64,000 nucleotides of DNA from Paraburkholderia rhynchosiae (GCF_002879865.1 NZ_PNXY01000020.1:1-64000), one strand, 5' to 3'; shown: positions 27,677 through 36,509, counted from the stretch's first letter. The notes: generated from the sequence alone by a model not told the origin. Made by a program: numbers and translations.

Positions 27677-29108
27677 GCGTGGCGTATGCACGGTTCTGAC
27701 TGCGGCTGCACTCGTGAGCGGGTGTTCGTTCGCGCCGCCGTATCAGGTACCGCCGTCGGCCATGCCGAGCGGGTTCAAGGAGGCCCGGGGATGGCAACTC
27801 GCACAGCCTGCCGACCGTATGCCGCGCGGTGCGTGGTGGACCGTGTATCGCGATCCGGTTCTCGACGGACTGGAAAGCCGGGTGGCGAGCGCTAACCCCG
27901 ACGTGGCCGCCGCGATCGCTCGGCATGACCAGGCGCAAGCGTATCTGGACCAGGCTGGCGCTGGCCTGTTTCCCACCATCGGCGCTTATGCGCAGGTCTC
28001 ACGCTCGCGTCAGTCCGACAACCGGCCATTGAGGGGCGCTACTCAACCAGCGCTCTACAATTCGGCGACTGTCGATGTCGGCCTGAACTACGACCTCGAT
28101 CTATGGGGAAAGGTGCGCAATGAGGTTGCTGCGGGCAAGGCGGCCGAGCAGGCGAGCCAGTACGACATCGAGTCATTGCGATTGAGTTTGCAGGAAAAGC
28201 TTGCTGAGGCGTATTTCCATCTGCGTGGTCTCGATCAACAGCAGGAATTGCTGGGGAATACCGTTCGCACCTATGAGCATGCATTGCAGTTGACTGAAAG
28301 CCGGCACGTCGGCGGCATTGCATCCGATCTGGATGTGTCGCGTGCTCAGACCCAGCTCGAATCGGCACGCGCGTCGGTCGAAGACGTATCGGCGCGAAGG
28401 GCATTGTACGAGCATGCGATCGCGACCATTACGGGCAAGCCGGCGTCCAGGTTTTCGCTTGCGCTCACCGTCGATGCGACGTACCTGCCATCGATTCCGG
28501 CGGGAATGCCTCTGGCACTGCTGCAACGTCGAGCGGATGTTGCGGCTGCGGAGCGCCGCGTCGCGCAGGCGAACGCACAGATTGGCGTCGCCAGAGCGGC
28601 ATTTTTTCCGGATGTCTCGCTAGGTCTTGACGGCGGTTATCAAAGTACCACTTTGTCGCCTTGGCTGGCGGCACCGAACGAGATGTGGGCGATCGGCCCG
28701 AACCTGGTGATGACCTTGTTCGACGGCGGCCGGCGAGCGGCCGTCACAAGGCAGGCTCAGGCAAAGCTGGCGGAAAATGGCGAGAAGTACAAGGCGGCGG
28801 TGCTGCTGGCGGTACAGCAGGTCGAAGATCAGCTTTCGCAACTGCATTACCTCGGCAACGAGTCTACGAAGGAGGGGCTCGCGCTCGCAGCCGCTCAGCG
28901 TACGCTCGAGCTATCCATGTCGCGGTACCGTGATGGCGTCGTGAGCTATCTGGATGTCGTCAGTGCGCAGGCAATGGAACTCGAAACGCAAACCTTGCTG
29001 CTGGATTTGCAAACTCGCAAGTTGATTGCCTCCGCTGCGCTGATAGAGGCGTTAGGAGGTGGATGGACCAACGAACCGGTCGACACGCTCACGTCCACAA
29101 CGAAGTGA
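27669..29108 (+). CDS. Outer-membrane efflux channel lipoprotein (NodT family)
   Basis: 479 residues from the ATG at 27669, chosen because GGAG lies eight bases upstream and because it gives a compact lipoprotein signal with lipobox LVSGC and Cys19. The body shows the outer-membrane factor repeats with AEAYFHLRGLDQQQELLGNTV and LLQRRADVAAAERRVAQANAQIGVARAAFFPDVSLG, the NodT signature. It is the exit channel for the pump and adaptor encoded upstream. No gene follows on this strand; a porin gene ends convergently about 100 bases away. Confidence 0.9.
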   Translation: MVRRGVCTVLTAAALVSGCSFAPPYQVPPSAMPSGFKEARGWQLAQPADRMPRGAWWTVYRDPVLDGLESRVASANPDVAAAIARHDQAQAYLDQAGAGLFPTIGAYAQVSRSRQSDNRPLRGATQPALYNSATVDVGLNYDLDLWGKVRNEVAAGKAAEQASQYDIESLRLSLQEKLAEAYFHLRGLDQQQELLGNTVRTYEHALQLTESRHVGGIASDLDVSRAQTQLESARASVEDVSARRALYEHAIATITGKPASRFSLALTVDATYLPSIPAGMPLALLQRRADVAAAERRVAQANAQIGVARAAFFPDVSLGLDGGYQSTTLSPWLAAPNEMWAIGPNLVMTLFDGGRRAAVTRQAQAKLAENGEKYKAAVLLAVQQVEDQLSQLHYLGNESTKEGLALAAAQRTLELSMSRYRDGVVSYLDVVSAQAMELETQTLLLDLQTRKLIASAALIEALGGGWTNEPVDTLTSTTK

Positions 29109-29208
29109 ACAGTCGGGTTTCGAAGAACAGGATGCCTCGCAGCGATCCGCCGCGATTCGCCGCGAGGCGTCCTGCTCGTCATGCGCAGCGCGACATTAAG
29201 GCAGATGT

Positions 29209-30390
29209 CTAGAAGCGGTGCCGCAAGCCCATTGCGAGCACGGTCTGCTGATTGCCTGCTGACGGCGCGAGGGTGAAGATGGAGGCGTTGCCGAGCGCCG
29301 GTATGCCGCTGGCGCCGGACACATGCTGATAGACGCCTTCGACATAGACGTCTGTACGGTGCGACAGCGCATAGTCGGCTTGCAGCATCACCTGATTCCA
29401 TTTCGGCGATGCGACGCCACTTGCGCTGCTGAAGTGACCGTCGGTGAAGGTATAAGAGCCGCCCAGGCTCAGGGCCGGCGTAAGCGCATATCGCGCGTTA
29501 AGTTCATAGTTGGTGAACGTCAAGAGGTCCCCTTTTAGAGCGACGTACGTGCCGCCTTGCGCGACTTGAGCTGGGTCGTCCATGATGGTCCTCGTGACTA
29601 CGAGGCCGACAGTGGCGGCCCCGAAGGCGTAACGGCCCGCTGCGCCGAGGATGCGTTGACGCGCGCCGGTCAGCATCGCGTCGCCGTCACTGCTACTGAT
29701 CGCACCACCTGTGTTGGTGGGAGCGTCCACGCCGCCCGGATGATTGCCCTGAAAATACCCGACTGCCAGTTCAGCCGGGCCGCGCGACCATGCCGCGCCA
29801 GCGCTGAATGCGTTGTTGTTGCTGAAGCCGCCAGCGGCATTGCTGAATGCGTAAGCCCAGCCGAATTTGAAACCGTGGTAGTCCGGGCTGCGGTACTTGA
29901 CGGCGTTGTTCATGCGGAAGTCGTTAGCAAGGTTGTCATTGTCGAACGGATGATCCGCGATATTTCCGCCGAAGCCCGAGCCGGTTGCCGACAAGGGCGC
30001 GACAAAGTCGACCAGGAAGTCGTATTGGCGCCCCATGGTCACCGTGCCCCACGCGTTGCTCGACAATCCCACCCACGCCTGCCGACCGAAAACGTCTCCA
30101 CCATTAGCCAGTTTGCCGTTGGCAATGTTGAATCCGTTTTCCACATCGAACACCGTGTGCAGGCCGCCGCCCAGGTCTTCGGTGCCACGCAGCCCCCAAC
30201 GGTCGCCGTTCAGGTTTCCGCTTTCCATCATCCAGTTGTTGTGTCCCTGACCGTTCGCTGTCTTCTGGTTACTGACATAGTCGATACCCGTATCCAGCGT
30301 GCCGTAGAGAGTGACATTGCTCTGAGCGTGCGCGCCTGAAGCGAACGTCGCGGTCAGCGCGGCGCAGACTGTTGCCAATGCTTTATTCAT
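29209..30390 (-). CDS. Gram-negative general porin
   Basis: 393 residues from the ATG at 30390, with AGGA upstream; the frame is open to 30543 but the signal peptide starts at MNKALATVCAALTATFASGAHA. The mature N-terminus is QSNVTLYGTLDTGIDYV. The conserved hairpins RWGLRGTEDLGGGLHTVFDVE and GRQAWVGLSSNAWGTVTMGRQY are present and the chain ends HRF. It is a second Burkholderia-type porin in the window, moderately similar to the one at 20285-21445. It lies convergently with the second efflux operon and divergently from the DUF4148 gene. Confidence 0.92.
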   Translation of the reverse strand: MNKALATVCAALTATFASGAHAQSNVTLYGTLDTGIDYVSNQKTANGQGHNNWMMESGNLNGDRWGLRGTEDLGGGLHTVFDVENGFNIANGKLANGGDVFGRQAWVGLSSNAWGTVTMGRQYDFLVDFVAPLSATGSGFGGNIADHPFDNDNLANDFRMNNAVKYRSPDYHGFKFGWAYAFSNAAGGFSNNNAFSAGAAWSRGPAELAVGYFQGNHPGGVDAPTNTGGAISSSDGDAMLTGARQRILGAAGRYAFGAATVGLVVTRTIMDDPAQVAQGGTYVALKGDLLTFTNYELNARYALTPALSLGGSYTFTDGHFSSASGVASPKWNQVMLQADYALSHRTDVYVEGVYQHVSGASGIPALGNASIFTLAPSAGNQQTVLAMGLRHRF

Positions 30391-30711
30391 CTGTTTTTTC
30401 CTGAGAGATAAGTATGTCTGCCCCCTTCGGGCCGAGTTCGCGCCTCGAGGCGAGCGACTGGCGGGAATGTATTCGGACACCATTGGCTGCAGATGAAAAA
30501 TGGCCATCGCCTGGATGAAAATTTTTTTCCTTTCGATCTGCATGCCTCGCGCGATCGCGTGGTAACACCGCTACTTAATTCGATGAACTAATTTTCACCG
30601 TCGCGGTAGTGATCCGATAAGAGTGACTGCTTATTCTCTCCATAACCGGCCCTCCCGAAAGCATGACGTTCCAGGGTCGGCTAATTTAACCTCAATGTTA
30701 AGGACGAGAAT
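30391..30711. other. Divergent intergenic region between porin and DUF4148 gene
   Basis: Some 320 bases without a supportable gene. It is relatively AT-rich at 30575-30600. It also contains the pair TTTAACCTCAATGTTAAGG just before the small gene; AAGGACGAG overlaps the ribosome site of that gene. No firm promoter assignment. Confidence 0.4.
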
Positions 30712-30999
30712 ATGAAACGGATGGTAATGGCAATCGTTTTCGCTGGAACACTGTCGGCCGCATCAGCCTTTGCGCAGTCGGCTCCCGCGGGTTCCACTTC
30801 TAGCATGCAACTGACCACCCACGCGACCCAGGTCGCATCGAACGCCACATCAGCGGGTGCGACCGGTGGCCAGTGGGTGCCGCCATATGGTCAACCAGTG
30901 GTGCCAAAGACGCGCGCACAGGTCTATCAGGAATTGGTGCACGCCGAACAGGATGGGCAGCTCGCTTATCTGAACTCGACTATCTATGCCCACCCCTGA
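30712..30999 (+). CDS. Small secreted DUF4148 protein
   Basis: 95 residues with a signal peptide (MKRMVMAIVFAGTLSAASAFA). The C-terminal half carries KTRAQVYQELVHAEQDGQLAYLNSTIYAHP, the diagnostic DUF4148 sequence found in many short periplasmic proteins of Burkholderiaceae. The function of the family is unknown. AAGGACGAGAAT upstream of the ATG supports the start. It is followed closely by a tiny lipoprotein gene. Expression is probably envelope- or stress-related, but nothing in the sequence shows it. Confidence 0.85.
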   Translation: MKRMVMAIVFAGTLSAASAFAQSAPAGSTSSMQLTTHATQVASNATSAGATGGQWVPPYGQPVVPKTRAQVYQELVHAEQDGQLAYLNSTIYAHP

Positions 31000-31086
31000 G
31001 ATATCAGATCGCCCCAGCCAGCGGCGACGTGAGGACGTCGCTGGCCGGAACCTGTGCCTCATAGCCACTCGCAATTTCGAAACAAG

Positions 31087-31242
31087 ATGAAGACAAGTCG
31101 ATTCACGAAATTTCATATGTGCTTGATTCTGGCGGCCATCGCTAGCGGTCTCCTGGCCGGCTGCGCGTCGGACGCGACAAAGACTGCAGATCAATGTGTG
31201 GGCCCACCAAGTTATTGCAACGTTTATTTCGGTGGATCATAA
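31087..31242 (+). CDS. Tiny predicted lipoprotein
   Basis: 51 residues. The leader MKTSRFTKFHMCLILAAIASGLLAGC has a good lipobox (LLAGC, Cys26). The mature part is only about 26 residues, with two further cysteines (at DQC and SYC) that could form a disulfide. The family is not recognised. The frame begins 11 codons earlier, but the lipoprotein signal starts at 31087. It lies 87 bases after the DUF4148 gene and is followed at once by a strong hairpin. Called because of the lipobox and context; length alone would not justify it. Confidence 0.55.
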   Translation: MKTSRFTKFHMCLILAAIASGLLAGCASDATKTADQCVGPPSYCNVYFGGS

Positions 31243-31245
31243 ATG

Positions 31246-31274
31246 GCACGCTTCCCCTTGGTCGGGAAGCGTGC
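31246..31274. terminator. Perfect 11-bp hairpin after the small lipoprotein gene
   Basis: GCACGCTTCCC and GGGAAGCGTGC are perfect complements separated by seven bases, four bases after the stop of the lipoprotein gene and before the convergent signalling operon. No T-run follows on either strand, so it is either a non-canonical terminator or an mRNA-stabilising stem shared by both convergent transcripts. Confidence 0.55.
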
Positions 31275-31337
31275 AGTCAGCGACATGCGAAGGCGAGAGC
31301 GGAGAGCGTCTACCTGGCAGATCGCCACCATGTTTCG

Positions 31338-32024
31338 TCAAGCGTTCATTAGTGTGAGCTGATAGCCGTAGCGCTTTAATGTATCGATGTTTATATCCGG
31401 ATAATGCGGCGCGAGCTTGCGACGCAGACGCGATATAACGAGATTGACGCTCGAAGCAGCTACGTCATCTTGATCGGGCCACGCATAGCGGATCAGATCC
31501 GACCGCGAAACAGGAATGTTCGGCTGGCGCAGCAGACACTCGAGTAGCATGTATTCCCGGCGCGTTAAGTGGAGTCGCCGTTCCCCGCAGACAAACTCCC
31601 GCGTCCCCGTATCCAATGCAGGACAAACGGACACCTGTCCCATGCGTTGGACCGCCACAGGGCTCACGCGCCGCAATGCATGCATGCGCTCGTGCAATTC
31701 AATGAAAGACAGCGGCTGGCAGAAACAGGCGTCGCCGCCGGCTCGCAGTACCTGCGTCCTTTCCTTCGCGCGAGCTGCACCGAGCGTCACGATAATTGGT
31801 GCACCTCGGCTTTCGCTGGCGAGCCTGGGCAGGGCAGCTAGCAGGCAGGCAAACGGCGGACTCTCCGTCGACATGACAATCACTGCGTCAAAGAGCTCTT
31901 GGCCTGCCAGGAAGATCGCATCCTTCAAATCGTGGACGCGCTCAAGGCTGTGTGCGCTTTCGATCAACGCATTGTGAAGCCAGGCGGCCTCGTGTTGCGA
32001 ACCGGTAACTAGTAGGACACGCAT
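31338..32024 (-). CDS. OmpR-family regulator with a degenerate (pseudo-)receiver
   Basis: 228 residues. The C-terminal winged helix is normal (LTRREYMLLECLLRQPNIPVSRSDLIRYAWPDQDD ... VNLVISRLRRKL, ending LKRYGYQL). The N-terminal receiver keeps the fold pattern but lacks the phosphorylation chemistry. The acidic pair is replaced (VTGSQ instead of VEDD), the phospho-acceptor position falls on Met51, the conserved Thr/Ser on Leu80, and the conserved Lys on Gln102. It is the last gene of a four-gene minus-strand operon, 37 bases after the kinase. It may act without phosphorylation, for example by dimerising with the canonical regulator encoded at 33473-34153. Confidence 0.85.
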   Translation of the reverse strand: MRVLLVTGSQHEAAWLHNALIESAHSLERVHDLKDAIFLAGQELFDAVIVMSTESPPFACLLAALPRLASESRGAPIIVTLGAARAKERTQVLRAGGDACFCQPLSFIELHERMHALRRVSPVAVQRMGQVSVCPALDTGTREFVCGERRLHLTRREYMLLECLLRQPNIPVSRSDLIRYAWPDQDDVAASSVNLVISRLRRKLAPHYPDINIDTLKRYGYQLTLMNA

Positions 32025-32061
32025 GAACTGTCTGGCCCGAAAGGCTGATTGAGGAAATCAG

Positions 32062-33480
32062 TCATGTCAATGTTTTTGTCCAGCACTGAATCGTCACGCG
32101 CGTGCCCGGGTTTGCATCGCTGATCTGCATCGAGTAGTCGTGCACGTTCATGACCGCCGACACGATGCTCAGCCCGAGACCGGACCCGGGCAGATGCCGC
32201 GTCTGGTCGCTGCGATAAAAGCGCTGCAGCACTGCCTTGCGTTCATCGGCCGGAATGCCGGGACCGCTATCGGTGACGTCGATTTGCGGGCCCAGCGGTG
32301 TGCGTGTGAGTTCGAGCCTGACGGTGCCCCCGTCCGGCGTGAACTTGACGGCGTTGTCAAGAAGGTTGGTGAGAGCTTCGAAGATTAGCGCGCGGTCCGC
32401 ATGGGTCGTGCCGACACTGGCAATTTGCGTGAGGACGCGGATTGACCGGCTCTCGGCCAGCGGTTCAAAGAGTTCGCCGATTTCCGTCAGAAGCGGCGCG
32501 AGTTGGATCTCCTCGAAGCCGCCGCGACGTTGCAGGCTTCCGATCTCGGAGATGCGCAGCATTGCACGAAAGCGCTCCAGTAGTGCATCAGTGTCGCGCC
32601 GCGCGTCATTTACCAGCTTCTTCAGTTCTCTGTCCGGTAGCTCGGCTGTTCGCTCGTCAATGTGCAGCAGCGATGTGCGTATATGGCCGAGAGGCGTTCT
32701 GAGATCGTGAGCGATTCCGTCACAGGTTCCCTTAACCTCGTTCATCAGCCTTTCGACTTCGGCAAGCATATGGTTGACCAGTTGAGCCAGCATATCGATT
32801 TCATCGCGCCCCCCGGTCGGCAGACGTTGTCCAAGGTCGCCGCGTTGCGCAATACGTTGGGTCACGCGACGAATTGCTTTCAGGCGTCGAACCTGTCTGA
32901 CACTGAGTGCCAGCCCGGCAATGACGCCCGCGCTGAGACACAAAACGCCACCGCCGATCAGCGCGGTGATCATGGTTTCCCGTATGCGTAAGACATGGGT
33001 AAGGTCTCTCGCGATCACCAGTGTGTCACCGTTCGCGCGCTGGGCGGCCATGATGCGAACCACAGGGGCCGTTTCATTGCCTCCGAGTGCGAGCTTGTCT
33101 TCGAGCGTAATACCGACGCGATTAACGGGAACACCCGGTGGGCGTACGAGTATGTCACCAGCCACATGCCGTCCGTCGGCAGTAAACAGGCCGTAAAAGT
33201 TGGGGTGCATGCGCTCGTGTTCAGAGCGCCGGCGAACGGCGTCGGCGAGGCTGTCGGCGGGAGTGGTATCGAAATAGATCAATTGCCAGTGGAGGACGGC
33301 ATCGGTTTCGCGGTCCATTACGAACGTGACCGAACGTTCCACCAGCACTAACAGCAGCATGACCGAGACGGAAAAGATTGCCGCGTAGACCGTCACAATG
33401 CGCAAGGTTGTTGAATGCCAACTGCCGCCCGACACGGGCTGTGAGGGAAATGCCTGGTCGCTCAACATGCCGCTAGCCAA
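32062..33480 (-). CDS. Two-component sensor histidine kinase
   Basis: 472 residues. Membrane helix 1 at about 26-47, a periplasmic domain of about 120 residues, helix 2 at about 170-193, then HAMP (LKAIRRVTQRIAQRGDLGQRLP). The HisKA phospho-acceptor is H258 in IAHDLRTPLGH. The HATPase domain has LTNLLDNAVKF, DSGPGIPA and GSGLGLSIV. It overlaps the response-regulator gene upstream by 8 bases and is followed by the degenerate-receiver regulator. Domain order and motifs parallel the kinase at 10468-11844, consistent with a paralogous system. The input signal is unknown. Confidence 0.92.
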   Translation of the reverse strand: MASGMLSDQAFPSQPVSGGSWHSTTLRIVTVYAAIFSVSVMLLLVLVERSVTFVMDRETDAVLHWQLIYFDTTPADSLADAVRRRSEHERMHPNFYGLFTADGRHVAGDILVRPPGVPVNRVGITLEDKLALGGNETAPVVRIMAAQRANGDTLVIARDLTHVLRIRETMITALIGGGVLCLSAGVIAGLALSVRQVRRLKAIRRVTQRIAQRGDLGQRLPTGGRDEIDMLAQLVNHMLAEVERLMNEVKGTCDGIAHDLRTPLGHIRTSLLHIDERTAELPDRELKKLVNDARRDTDALLERFRAMLRISEIGSLQRRGGFEEIQLAPLLTEIGELFEPLAESRSIRVLTQIASVGTTHADRALIFEALTNLLDNAVKFTPDGGTVRLELTRTPLGPQIDVTDSGPGIPADERKAVLQRFYRSDQTRHLPGSGLGLSIVSAVMNVHDYSMQISDANPGTRVTIQCWTKTLT

Positions 33481-34153
33481 GTAAATATCCTGACCCGCGT
33501 ACGGTCTGGATCAAGGGTTGCACGTCCGGCGGATCGATCTTCTTGCGCAGACGGCCCATATGGACATCGATCAGATTTGTGCCCGGGTCGAAGTGATAGC
33601 CCCATACTGCTTCGAACAGCATCGTGCGGGTGATTGTCTGACCCGCATGGCGCATCATGTATTGGAGTACACGATATTCGGTGGGGAGCAGCACGATCTC
33701 TTTGCCGTCCCGTTTAACCGTGCGTGCGACCAGATCGAGTTCGAGAGGACCGACTCGCAAAGTCACCTCGGATTGTGCCGGTTGCACTTGCCGGCGGCGC
33801 AGCAACACTTCAAGGCGTGCTGCCATCTCGTCGGCGTCGAATGGTTTGGTGAGATAGTCGTCGCCGCCGGCGCGCAAGCCGCGAATGCGTTCGTCCACGT
33901 CGCCCAGCGCGCTCAACATGAGCACAGGCGTCTGAATGCCGATGCCCCGCATCGTCCTGAGTATCGTCAGACCGTCGGCGCCAGGTAGCATGCGATCGAG
34001 CGTAATGACGTCGTACTCATCGCTGAAAGCGCGCGCCATTCCCTCGCGGCCGTCCGCAACCCAATCGACGGTGAAGCCACGATCATTTAGCTCTCGCACG
34101 ATTTCGCGTGCGGTCGTCTCGTCGTCCTCTATGGTCAACACTTTTGACATCAT
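33473..34153 (-). CDS. OmpR/PhoB-family response regulator
   Basis: 226 residues. The receiver has EDD at 9-11, D53 (LDRMLP) and K103 (LTKP), all intact. The winged-helix effector ends LIQTVRGSGYLLG. The start has two adjacent ATGs; the first is annotated. It is co-transcribed with the kinase (8-base overlap) and preceded, 42 bases upstream, by a small unknown gene on the same strand. The AT-rich symmetric box at 34750-34767 lies upstream of the whole operon and could be its own binding site. Target genes outside the operon are unknown; an efflux-related role is suggested only by the matching box at 8893. Confidence 0.9.
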   Translation of the reverse strand: MMSKVLTIEDDETTAREIVRELNDRGFTVDWVADGREGMARAFSDEYDVITLDRMLPGADGLTILRTMRGIGIQTPVLMLSALGDVDERIRGLRAGGDDYLTKPFDADEMAARLEVLLRRRQVQPAQSEVTLRVGPLELDLVARTVKRDGKEIVLLPTEYRVLQYMMRHAGQTITRTMLFEAVWGYHFDPGTNLIDVHMGRLRKKIDPPDVQPLIQTVRGSGYLLG

Positions 34154-34195
34154 CTTTCCTGGGTTCGCGTCTAACAGACGATTGCGCGAGATGCG

Positions 34196-34570
34196 CTAAT
34201 TCGGCATGCAACGCTCATGGTCGAGGGCCGCCAGATGCTGGTTTATCGCTTCGCGCAGTTCTGTGAGACTGTGCGTTGGTAACGCGAACCCCGTCCACCC
34301 CAACCCGCTATGGCGAAGGATCAGTACCACGCCGTCATACAGCGGGTGCTTTTCGGTATGCCAGCATGGGTCCATCTCGAGTACAAACTGCTGCCGTGTG
34401 GACGGCTGCGTGGGAACGTCGGGGCGTATTCCCGCACGCAGGTAGCCCAGATGGTGAATCAATCGGTCGATGTCCTCTGCGTCGAGCAGCACGGCTGCAT
34501 TTTCAATAGCCATGCGTACCGCAGGTTTCCCGTATTCGTTGACGACTTCCAGGCTCATTGCTGGCGGCAT
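34196..34570 (-). CDS. Unknown small protein heading a two-component operon
   Basis: 124 residues from the ATG at 34570, which has GAGGAG eight bases upstream; the frame is open to 34669 but without a comparable ribosome site. No signal peptide and no membrane helix. The sequence has an N-terminal beta-rich part (SLEVVNEYGKPAVRMAIENAAVLLDAEDIDRLIHHLGYLRAGIRP), then a C-terminal part with WHTEKHPLYDGVVLILRHSGLGW and a final helix. I do not recognise the family. It is the first gene of the operon with a regulator, a kinase and a degenerate-receiver regulator, so it may be an accessory or output protein of that signalling system. Confidence 0.65.
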   Translation of the reverse strand: MPPAMSLEVVNEYGKPAVRMAIENAAVLLDAEDIDRLIHHLGYLRAGIRPDVPTQPSTRQQFVLEMDPCWHTEKHPLYDGVVLILRHSGLGWTGFALPTHSLTELREAINQHLAALDHERCMPN

Positions 34571-35143
34571 CGCGTGCTCCTCGGATAGGTTGTCCTGGGC
34601 CATTATTGCGCGTACAAACCACGGCAGTCTGAAGGAGCGCACCGCTTTGATGAAACTTTGTTTAAGCACGAGACGATCCCAGAAATTCCGTCGTCCAAAA
34701 GGCTTGTCGCCAGCTTAGTCGCGGTGGCATTTCGGGGCTTTCTCCGGAACATTAAATAACTTTAATGCGGCGCCGGCTACGGTGGCGGCTTGCCACGCTC
34801 GTGTTTCAACATGCTGGCCCCGAAGGCGATTCGTGGGGCCGTCTGCCGCCTTGTACATCACTGACCCGCAGCCCGCGATATTTGATGTGCAAAGAGATTA
34901 ACTAATCTTCATCGTTTGGGTAGCAAACCGATACAGGCAGCAGACTACGCTGGTTAGCAGCCTCTTTGCGCGTTTAGTACCCGGGCCGTCGGCTAACTAC
35001 CTTGCCCATCAAGTCAGCATGAACGTCGTGATCGTCATATCGCATCCACGGCAATTCACTGCCTTTGTTCGTGCCCAAACGACGATAGCCGACACCTGCA
35101 AAACGCCAACAAACGGGAGATCGCAATTCCTTGGAGACAATCC
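34571..35143. other. Divergent intergenic region (signalling operon / MHS symporter)
   Basis: A 573-base gap without a supportable gene. It contains the symmetric box 34750-34767 (listed separately) and a second perfect palindrome, AGATTA-AC-TAATCT at 34895-34908, about 236 bases before the symporter start, which could be an operator for that gene. The remainder is unremarkable. Confidence 0.45.
34750..34767. promoter_or_regulatory. AT-rich inverted-repeat box upstream of the two-component operon
   Basis: CATTAAA and TTTAATG are perfect 7-base inverted arms around TAAC; the two TTAA cores are 10 bases apart. It lies 180 bases upstream of the first gene of the signalling operon. It matches the box at 8893-8910 (minus strand) at 14 of 18 positions, including the initial CATTAAAT and the later TTTAA. 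Such spaced TTAA half sites suit OmpR-type regulators, so autoregulation plus control of the efflux operon is a reasonable hypothesis. Confidence 0.5.
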
Positions 35144-36472
35144 ATGCTGTCCAGTTCAACAGACTCCCACCGCCGGCGCTCGCCGATTATTGCCGTCTTT
35201 CGCGTGACAGCCGGCAATTTTCTGGAGCAGTTCGATTTTTTTCTCTTCGGCTTTTACGCCACGCAGATCGCCGCCGCCTTCTTTCCCCTGCATAGCGAGT
35301 TTGCATCTCTAATCTCCACTTTTGCCGTATTCGGCGCCGGGTTCCTGATGCGCCCGCTTGGGGCCGTATTTCTGGGCGCCTATATCGATGATGTCGGTCG
35401 ACGTAAGGGCCTCATCATGACGCTCGGGCTCATGGCCAGCGGTACCTTATTGATAACGTTCGTGCCTCGGTATTCGACTATTGGGCTGCTGGCGCCGGCT
35501 CTCGTGCTGATTGGCCGCTTGCTGCAAGGCTTCGCGGCGGGCGCCGAGCTGGGCGGGGTTTCTGTTTATCTTGCGGAATTGGCGTCGCCAGGCAGGAAAG
35601 GGTTCTATACCAGTTGGCAGTCGGCCAGTCAGCAATTGTCGATCGTCGTTGCAGCGAGTCTCGGGTTCGCGCTTAACGGACTGATGGATGCCGCGGCAGT
35701 CGCGGCATGGGGATGGCGCATCCCGTTCTTCGTCGGTTGCCTGGCTGTGCCGGTAGTGTTCATGCTCCGATACAAGCTCGAGGAAACAGAGGAATTCAAG
35801 AGCCGCCAGCATCGACCGGCAATGCGCGACGTGATCCGCACGCTGGCCATCAACTGGAAGATTGTCGTGGCTGGAGCCATGCAGGTAGCCATGACCACGA
35901 CCAGCTTCTACCTCATTACTGTCTATGCGCCAACATTCGGCAAGACCGCCTTGCGCCTGGGCACGGCGGACAGCCTGCTCGTGACCGTCTGTGTCGGTCT
36001 GTCGAACTTTATCTGGCTGCCGGTTAGCGGCGCATTGTCAGACAGGGTAGGGCGCCGGCCGCTGCTACTGTCGACGACTGTGCTTGCGGTTGTCACCGCG
36101 TACCCCGCACTTTCGTTTCTGGCCGACGCGCCGACGTTCGGCAAAATGCTAGCGGTGCTTCTTTGGCTTTCGTTTCTCTACAGTATGTACAACGGCGCCA
36201 TGGTCGCCTCCCTCGAGGAAGTGATGCCATCGGAGGTGCGCGTTGCGGGTTTTTCGCTCGCTTACAGCGTTGCCACTGCGCTATTCGGCGGCTTCACGCC
36301 GGCAATCTCCACAGCAATCATCCATGTAACGCACGACAATGCGGCACCCGCCTGGTGGTTGAGTTTTGCGGCGGCGTGCTCATTCTTCGGTACCCTGGCT
36401 TTGTGCCGGCATAAACCGGCGTCTGCGCGTCTGTCTTCAGCGGGCGAATCCGGGTCTGTTCAACGACCCTAG
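35144..36472 (+). CDS. MHS-family carboxylate/proton symporter (citrate or tricarballylate type, CitA/TcuC-like)
   Basis: 442 residues with twelve membrane segments. GGAGACAATCC precedes the ATG. The N-terminus RVTAGNFLEQFDFFLFGFYA and loop DDVGRRKGLIMTLGLMASGTLLI are characteristic of the CitA/TcuC group of MFS transporters. RLLQGFAAGAELGGVSVYLAE and FYTSWQSASQQLSIVVAA match as well. It should import a tricarboxylate with protons across the inner membrane. No tricarballylate dehydrogenase or regulator is adjacent, so the gene stands alone; the next gene is convergent. The exact substrate (citrate, tricarballylate or related) cannot be settled. Confidence 0.85.
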   Translation: MLSSSTDSHRRRSPIIAVFRVTAGNFLEQFDFFLFGFYATQIAAAFFPLHSEFASLISTFAVFGAGFLMRPLGAVFLGAYIDDVGRRKGLIMTLGLMASGTLLITFVPRYSTIGLLAPALVLIGRLLQGFAAGAELGGVSVYLAELASPGRKGFYTSWQSASQQLSIVVAASLGFALNGLMDAAAVAAWGWRIPFFVGCLAVPVVFMLRYKLEETEEFKSRQHRPAMRDVIRTLAINWKIVVAGAMQVAMTTTSFYLITVYAPTFGKTALRLGTADSLLVTVCVGLSNFIWLPVSGALSDRVGRRPLLLSTTVLAVVTAYPALSFLADAPTFGKMLAVLLWLSFLYSMYNGAMVASLEEVMPSEVRVAGFSLAYSVATALFGGFTPAISTAIIHVTHDNAAPAWWLSFAAACSFFGTLALCRHKPASARLSSAGESGSVQRP

Positions 36473-36509
36473 TCTCACAGGCGCTTTCCCACGTGGTGGG
36501 GGATCTGGA

